Positions 32,964 through 35,752 of a DNA stretch of 35,752 nucleotides are shown here, piece by piece. The stretch is from positions 1-35,752 of the forward strand of contig CALXCM010000009.1 of assembly GCA_944386785.1 (NCBI GenBank). The letters run 5' to 3'. The translations under genes were made by a program, and so were the position numbers. The notes under the pieces are model-generated. The model ran no database searches and was not told where the DNA came from. It saw only the letters and a program-made list of their open reading frames with translations. Numbering within the stretch: position 1 is the stretch's first letter; each line of letters starts with the position of its first letter. The stretch is from an uncultured Clostridia bacterium. Its GTDB lineage: Bacteria > Bacillota > Clostridia > TANB77 > CAG-508.

Positions 32964-33050
32964 CTTGCTTACTATTAGTAATAGCTTACTAACCAGATAA
33001 CTTTTATCGCGACTGTTGATTAGTAATTTTTAAAGCTACTCCCTTTTAAT
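32922..33050 (-). ncRNA. yybP-ykoY (manganese) riboswitch with terminator platform
   Basis: The minus strand has the aptamer hallmarks: GGGAGTAGC after the 5' P1 strand, an internal CAGTCGCGA, CTGG, and a closing GCAAGAC. P1 is TTAAAAG (33043-33049) with CTTTTAA (32956-32962). The same CTTTTAA also forms the 5' arm of an intrinsic terminator (ACTTTTAAGAAGGA / TCCTTTTTAAAAGT, 32929-32963, then seven T). P1 and terminator therefore exclude each other: metal-bound aptamer should free the RNA to read on, an ON switch for the exporter gene. It begins only about 10 bases after the copA stop, so the promoter lies inside copA or upstream of it. Confidence 0.88.
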
Positions 33051-33059
33051 CTTTAAAAA

Positions 33060-35297
33060 TTATATCATACTATTTTTATAAGTCAACGGTTTAATATATT
33101 TTTTCTTTAATCTTAGAGTATTTAATATAACTGTTATACTACTAAATACCATAGCTAAACTTGCAACCATAGGGCTTATTGATATTCCTATTGGTTTTAG
33201 TATTCCTATTGCAATTGGTATCATTAAAACATTATAGAAAAATGCCCAAAATAGGTTTTGTTTTATAATTCTTATTGTTCTTTTGCTTATATCTATTAAG
33301 TTTATAATACTGTTTAAATCATTTTTAGTTAAAATTACATCAGAAGAATCCATTGCTATATCTGTTCCACTTTTTATACTAACTCCAATGTCTGCTGTAG
33401 CTAATGCTGGGCTATCATTTATTCCATCTCCACACATCATTACATATTTATTTTCTTGTTTTAGTTTTTTTATTATATTTGTTTTTTCATTTGGTAATAC
33501 ATTTGCAATTACTTTAGTAATTCCTATATCTTCTGCAATTTTTTGTGCTGTTTCTTTGTTATCTCCTGTTAGCATAATTGTATCAATATTTTTATTGTTT
33601 AATTCTTCTATTACTTTTTTACTATTTTTTCTTACTATATCATTTACTCCAATTAATGCTATTATTTCTTCATTTTGAACAACATAAACAATACTATTTC
33701 CTTTTTTACTTAATTCTTTTTCGTCTTTTTCATATATGTTTTTTATTTTGTAGTTTTCAAGCATTTTAGAATTTCCTATAATAAATTCTTCTTTATCTAT
33801 TTTACCTACAATTCCAAATCCACTTACATTACTAAATTCTTTTACTTCTAGCACTTCTTGTTTATTTTCTTTTAAATAATCTGTAAATGCTTTTCCTATT
33901 GGGTGTGTAGATTTACTTTCTATTGAGCCTACTAATTGTAATAATTTTTCATCACTTATATTACTATAGTTATTAATTTTTGCGATTTTTAATGTTCCAT
34001 AGGTTAGTGTTCCTGTTTTATCAAATACTATTGTATCTATTTTTTTAGCATTTTCTAGTATTTCACTTTTTTTAATTAGAATTCCGTTATTTGCACATTT
34101 TCCTTCTGATACTACTATTGCAAGTGGTGTGGCTAAACCTAAACTACAAGGACATGCAACTACTAATATTGTTACAAATGTTATCAATGCATTTTCAAAC
34201 CCATATCCTAAGATTAGGTAAATTAAAAATGTTAATATACTAATTGCAATAACTACTGGTACAAAATATCCAGAAACTTTATCTGCAATTTTTGCAATTG
34301 GAGCTTTTGTATTACTTGCTTCTACAACTAATTTTACTATTTCTGATATTGCTGATTCTTTACCTATTTTTTCTGCTTTATATTCTATATATCCATCATA
34401 ATTTATGCTTCCTGCAATTACTTTATCTCCAATTTTTTTTGCTTGTGGTTTACTTTCTCCTGTTATAAAGGATTCGTCTAAATGAGTTCTTCCTTCTATA
34501 ATTTCTCCATCTACTGAAATTCTTTCTCCTGGTTTACTAATTACTATATCTCCTTTAGATACTTCGTCTATTGTAACTGTTTTTTCGATGCCATCTATTT
34601 TTATTGTTGCTTTTTCTGGAGTTATTTTTACTAGTTTTTGTATAGCTTCTTTTGTTTTGTCTTTACTAATTCCATCTATATATCTTCCAAGTTTTATAAA
34701 ATAAATTACCATTACAACTGATTCAAAGTATAAATGATGAATAGCTTCATTGTTTCCTTTAAAAAGTAATATCATATTATATAAACTATAAAGAAAACTG
34801 CTAATTACTCCAATACCTACTAATGTATCCATATTTGCAGTTCTATGTATTAGATTTTTATATCCGTTTTTTAATATATCAAATCCATATACCATAAATA
34901 TTATTGCAAATATAAATAAACATATCGTATATCCAATAGGATTTCTATTTACATCTATTATGCTTAAAGTTGGCAAATTAATCATATGGCCCATTGCAAT
35001 ATACATTAGAATTACAGCAAGTATTGTAAAAACAATAAATTTAACCTTTTCTTTTTTGTTTTTACTTTCTTCTTTAATTTCTTTAAATTCTCCTAAACTT
35101 TTAAAACCTGCTTTTCGTACAAATTCATTTAAATTATCAATATTTAATATTTTTTCATCATATTCAATAGTTGCATTAGCCATTACTAAATTAACAAAAG
35201 CACTTTTTATTCCTTTTTGCTTATTTAAATATTTTTCTAATCCATTAGAACATGCACTACAAGTCATGCCTTCTATTGATAATACTATTTTTTTCAT
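33060..35297 (-). CDS. copA: Copper-exporting P1B-type ATPase
   Basis: Heavy-metal P-type ATPase, 745 residues. N-terminal HMA domain with GMTCSACSN (about residues 8-16), eight expected membrane segments, actuator FITGESKP, the transport-site CPC motif in VACPCSLGLATPLA, phosphorylation site FDKTGTLTYG, the HP dipeptide (STHPIG) typical of P1B pumps, and CGDGINDSPALA. CPC plus one CxxC HMA and the neighbouring CopZ-like gene indicate Cu+ export. It starts two bases after the CopZ-like stop, with GAGGAAAATTAG upstream. It ends just before the Mn2+ riboswitch. Confidence 0.95.
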   Translation of the reverse strand: MKKIVLSIEGMTCSACSNGLEKYLNKQKGIKSAFVNLVMANATIEYDEKILNIDNLNEFVRKAGFKSLGEFKEIKEESKNKKEKVKFIVFTILAVILMYIAMGHMINLPTLSIIDVNRNPIGYTICLFIFAIIFMVYGFDILKNGYKNLIHRTANMDTLVGIGVISSFLYSLYNMILLFKGNNEAIHHLYFESVVMVIYFIKLGRYIDGISKDKTKEAIQKLVKITPEKATIKIDGIEKTVTIDEVSKGDIVISKPGERISVDGEIIEGRTHLDESFITGESKPQAKKIGDKVIAGSINYDGYIEYKAEKIGKESAISEIVKLVVEASNTKAPIAKIADKVSGYFVPVVIAISILTFLIYLILGYGFENALITFVTILVVACPCSLGLATPLAIVVSEGKCANNGILIKKSEILENAKKIDTIVFDKTGTLTYGTLKIAKINNYSNISDEKLLQLVGSIESKSTHPIGKAFTDYLKENKQEVLEVKEFSNVSGFGIVGKIDKEEFIIGNSKMLENYKIKNIYEKDEKELSKKGNSIVYVVQNEEIIALIGVNDIVRKNSKKVIEELNNKNIDTIMLTGDNKETAQKIAEDIGITKVIANVLPNEKTNIIKKLKQENKYVMMCGDGINDSPALATADIGVSIKSGTDIAMDSSDVILTKNDLNSIINLIDISKRTIRIIKQNLFWAFFYNVLMIPIAIGILKPIGISISPMVASLAMVFSSITVILNTLRLKKKYIKPLTYKNSMI

Positions 35298-35299
35298 AA

Positions 35300-35512
35300 C
35301 TAATTTTCCTCTACTACTTCAAATCCAATATCTTCTATTACATCTTCCATAGCCTTTCTTTCTACATTTTCACTTGTAAGTATTTTAACTTCTCCTGTTT
35401 TATAGTTAGCTTCTACCTTTTCTATCCCTTTAATATATCCTAAAGCATTTTTTATTCTATTTTCACATCCTCCACACACCATACCTTTTACATTTATAAT
35501 AGTTTCTTTCAT
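35300..35512 (-). CDS. CopZ-like HMA-domain metallochaperone
   Basis: A free-standing heavy-metal-associated domain of 70 residues with the metal-binding GMVCGGCENRI (CxxC at about residues 12-15) and the ferredoxin-like pattern ending DIGFEV. It likely hands Cu+ to the CopA encoded directly downstream. ATG with AGGAGGTAATTAA upstream. It lies between two P1B ATPase genes, so a role with the upstream Zn/Cd-type pump cannot be excluded, but the GxxCxxC loop is copper-like. Confidence 0.9.
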   Translation of the reverse strand: MKETIINVKGMVCGGCENRIKNALGYIKGIEKVEANYKTGEVKILTSENVERKAMEDVIEDIGFEVVEEN

Positions 35513-35524
35513 TTTAATTACCTC

Positions 35525-35752
35525 CTATTTATTTTTTACTTTTAATATTCTTAAAGCATTTATTATTGCAATAACAGAAACACCTACATCTGCAAAGACT
35601 GCTTCCCACATTGTAGATATTCCAAAGGCTGCTAAAATTAAAACTAAAATTTTAACAAATATTGCAAATACAATATTTTCTTTTACTATTCTCATTGTCC
35701 TCTTAGATAATTTTATTGCTTTTACAATTTTAGATGGTTCATCTGTCATAAT
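35525..35752 (-). CDS. Heavy-metal P-type ATPase, C-terminal fragment (cut by window edge)
   Basis: The visible 75 codons read IMTDEPSKIVKAIKLSKRTMRIVKENI, then two hydrophobic segments (VFAIFVKILVLILAAFGISTM, ADVGVSVIAIINALRIL). This is the end of a P1B ATPase; the M-T-D-E-P-S-K and WEAVFADVGVSV forms are those of the Zn2+/Cd2+/Co2+ group (CadA/ZntA) rather than CopA. The gene continues beyond base 35752, so the in-frame ATG at 35749 is internal, not the start. Confidence 0.85.
   Translation of the reverse strand: MMTDEPSKIVKAIKLSKRTMRIVKENIVFAIFVKILVLILAAFGISTMWEAVFADVGVSVIAIINALRILKVKNK

Noticed and set aside
1..35752. CRISPR arrays, insertion sequences, integrases or phage genes
   Set aside because: No regularly spaced repeats, transposase or recombinase sequence seen; the only mobile-looking sign is the direct repeat pair around one fic gene.

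Overview
This window reads as a chromosomal segment from a very AT-rich, anaerobic, uncultured Clostridia-type Firmicute. The signs are a gram-positive asp23/amaP/DUF2273 cluster, RemA, AGGAGG-type ribosome binding sites with many TTG starts, formate-tetrahydrofolate ligase, rubrerythrin with a PerR-like regulator, and prepilin leaders of the type common in gut Clostridia. Every gene I can support lies on the minus strand, so the description runs from high to low coordinates.

Layout. 35.75-33.06 kb: heavy-metal export genes (end of a CadA/ZntA-type P1B ATPase, a CopZ-like HMA protein, CopA). 33.05-30.06 kb: a yybP-ykoY (Mn2+) riboswitch with its own terminator, then a P2A-type cation ATPase. 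30.05-28.88 kb: a Fic gene with an operator array, flanked by short direct repeats. 28.7-22.1 kb: metG, a polysaccharide deacetylase, an unrecognised coiled-coil protein, a GH25/LysM lysozyme and tRNA-Leu(CAA). 21.9-16.4 kb: accessory genes (a second Fic gene with a small partner, two pilin-like secreted proteins, a His-Thr repeat leader peptide). 16.3-15.2 kb: perR-rbr. 15.1-11.5 kb: rsmE, a membrane protein, yicC, remA, rpoZ, gmk. 11.5-7.7 kb: priA, def, fmt. 7.6-2.3 kb: asp23, amaP, DUF2273, nusB, xseA, xseB, yuiD-like, fhs. 2.3-0 kb: accD, accA, fabI (cut by the window edge).

The outstanding observation is translational. Seven otherwise normal genes (fhs, xseA, priA, yicC, rsmE, a fic gene and a GH25 lysozyme) are broken into overlapping frames at nine places. 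At all nine, the codon in the current frame is CGG, and skipping its C restores the expected protein with a glycine (GGN) at that point. By my scan there is no other in-frame CGG in about 10,700 codons, while about 27 out-of-frame CGG trinucleotides sit in intact genes without any disruption. xseA and priA each carry two such sites, and the second CGG is in phase only after the first shift has happened. The simplest reading is that in this organism CGG is not an arginine codon but a +1 frameshift signal (or CGGN is a quadruplet glycine codon), used by housekeeping genes. Coordinates below for these genes cover the whole shifted product.

Other points of interest are the Mn2+ riboswitch architecture, the four-half-site operator around the fic promoter, the His-Thr leader peptide encoded by a GT microsatellite ahead of a pilin-like gene, a hairpin that joins a terminator to the ribosome binding site of the lysozyme gene, and a pilin-like gene with a damaged 5' end.
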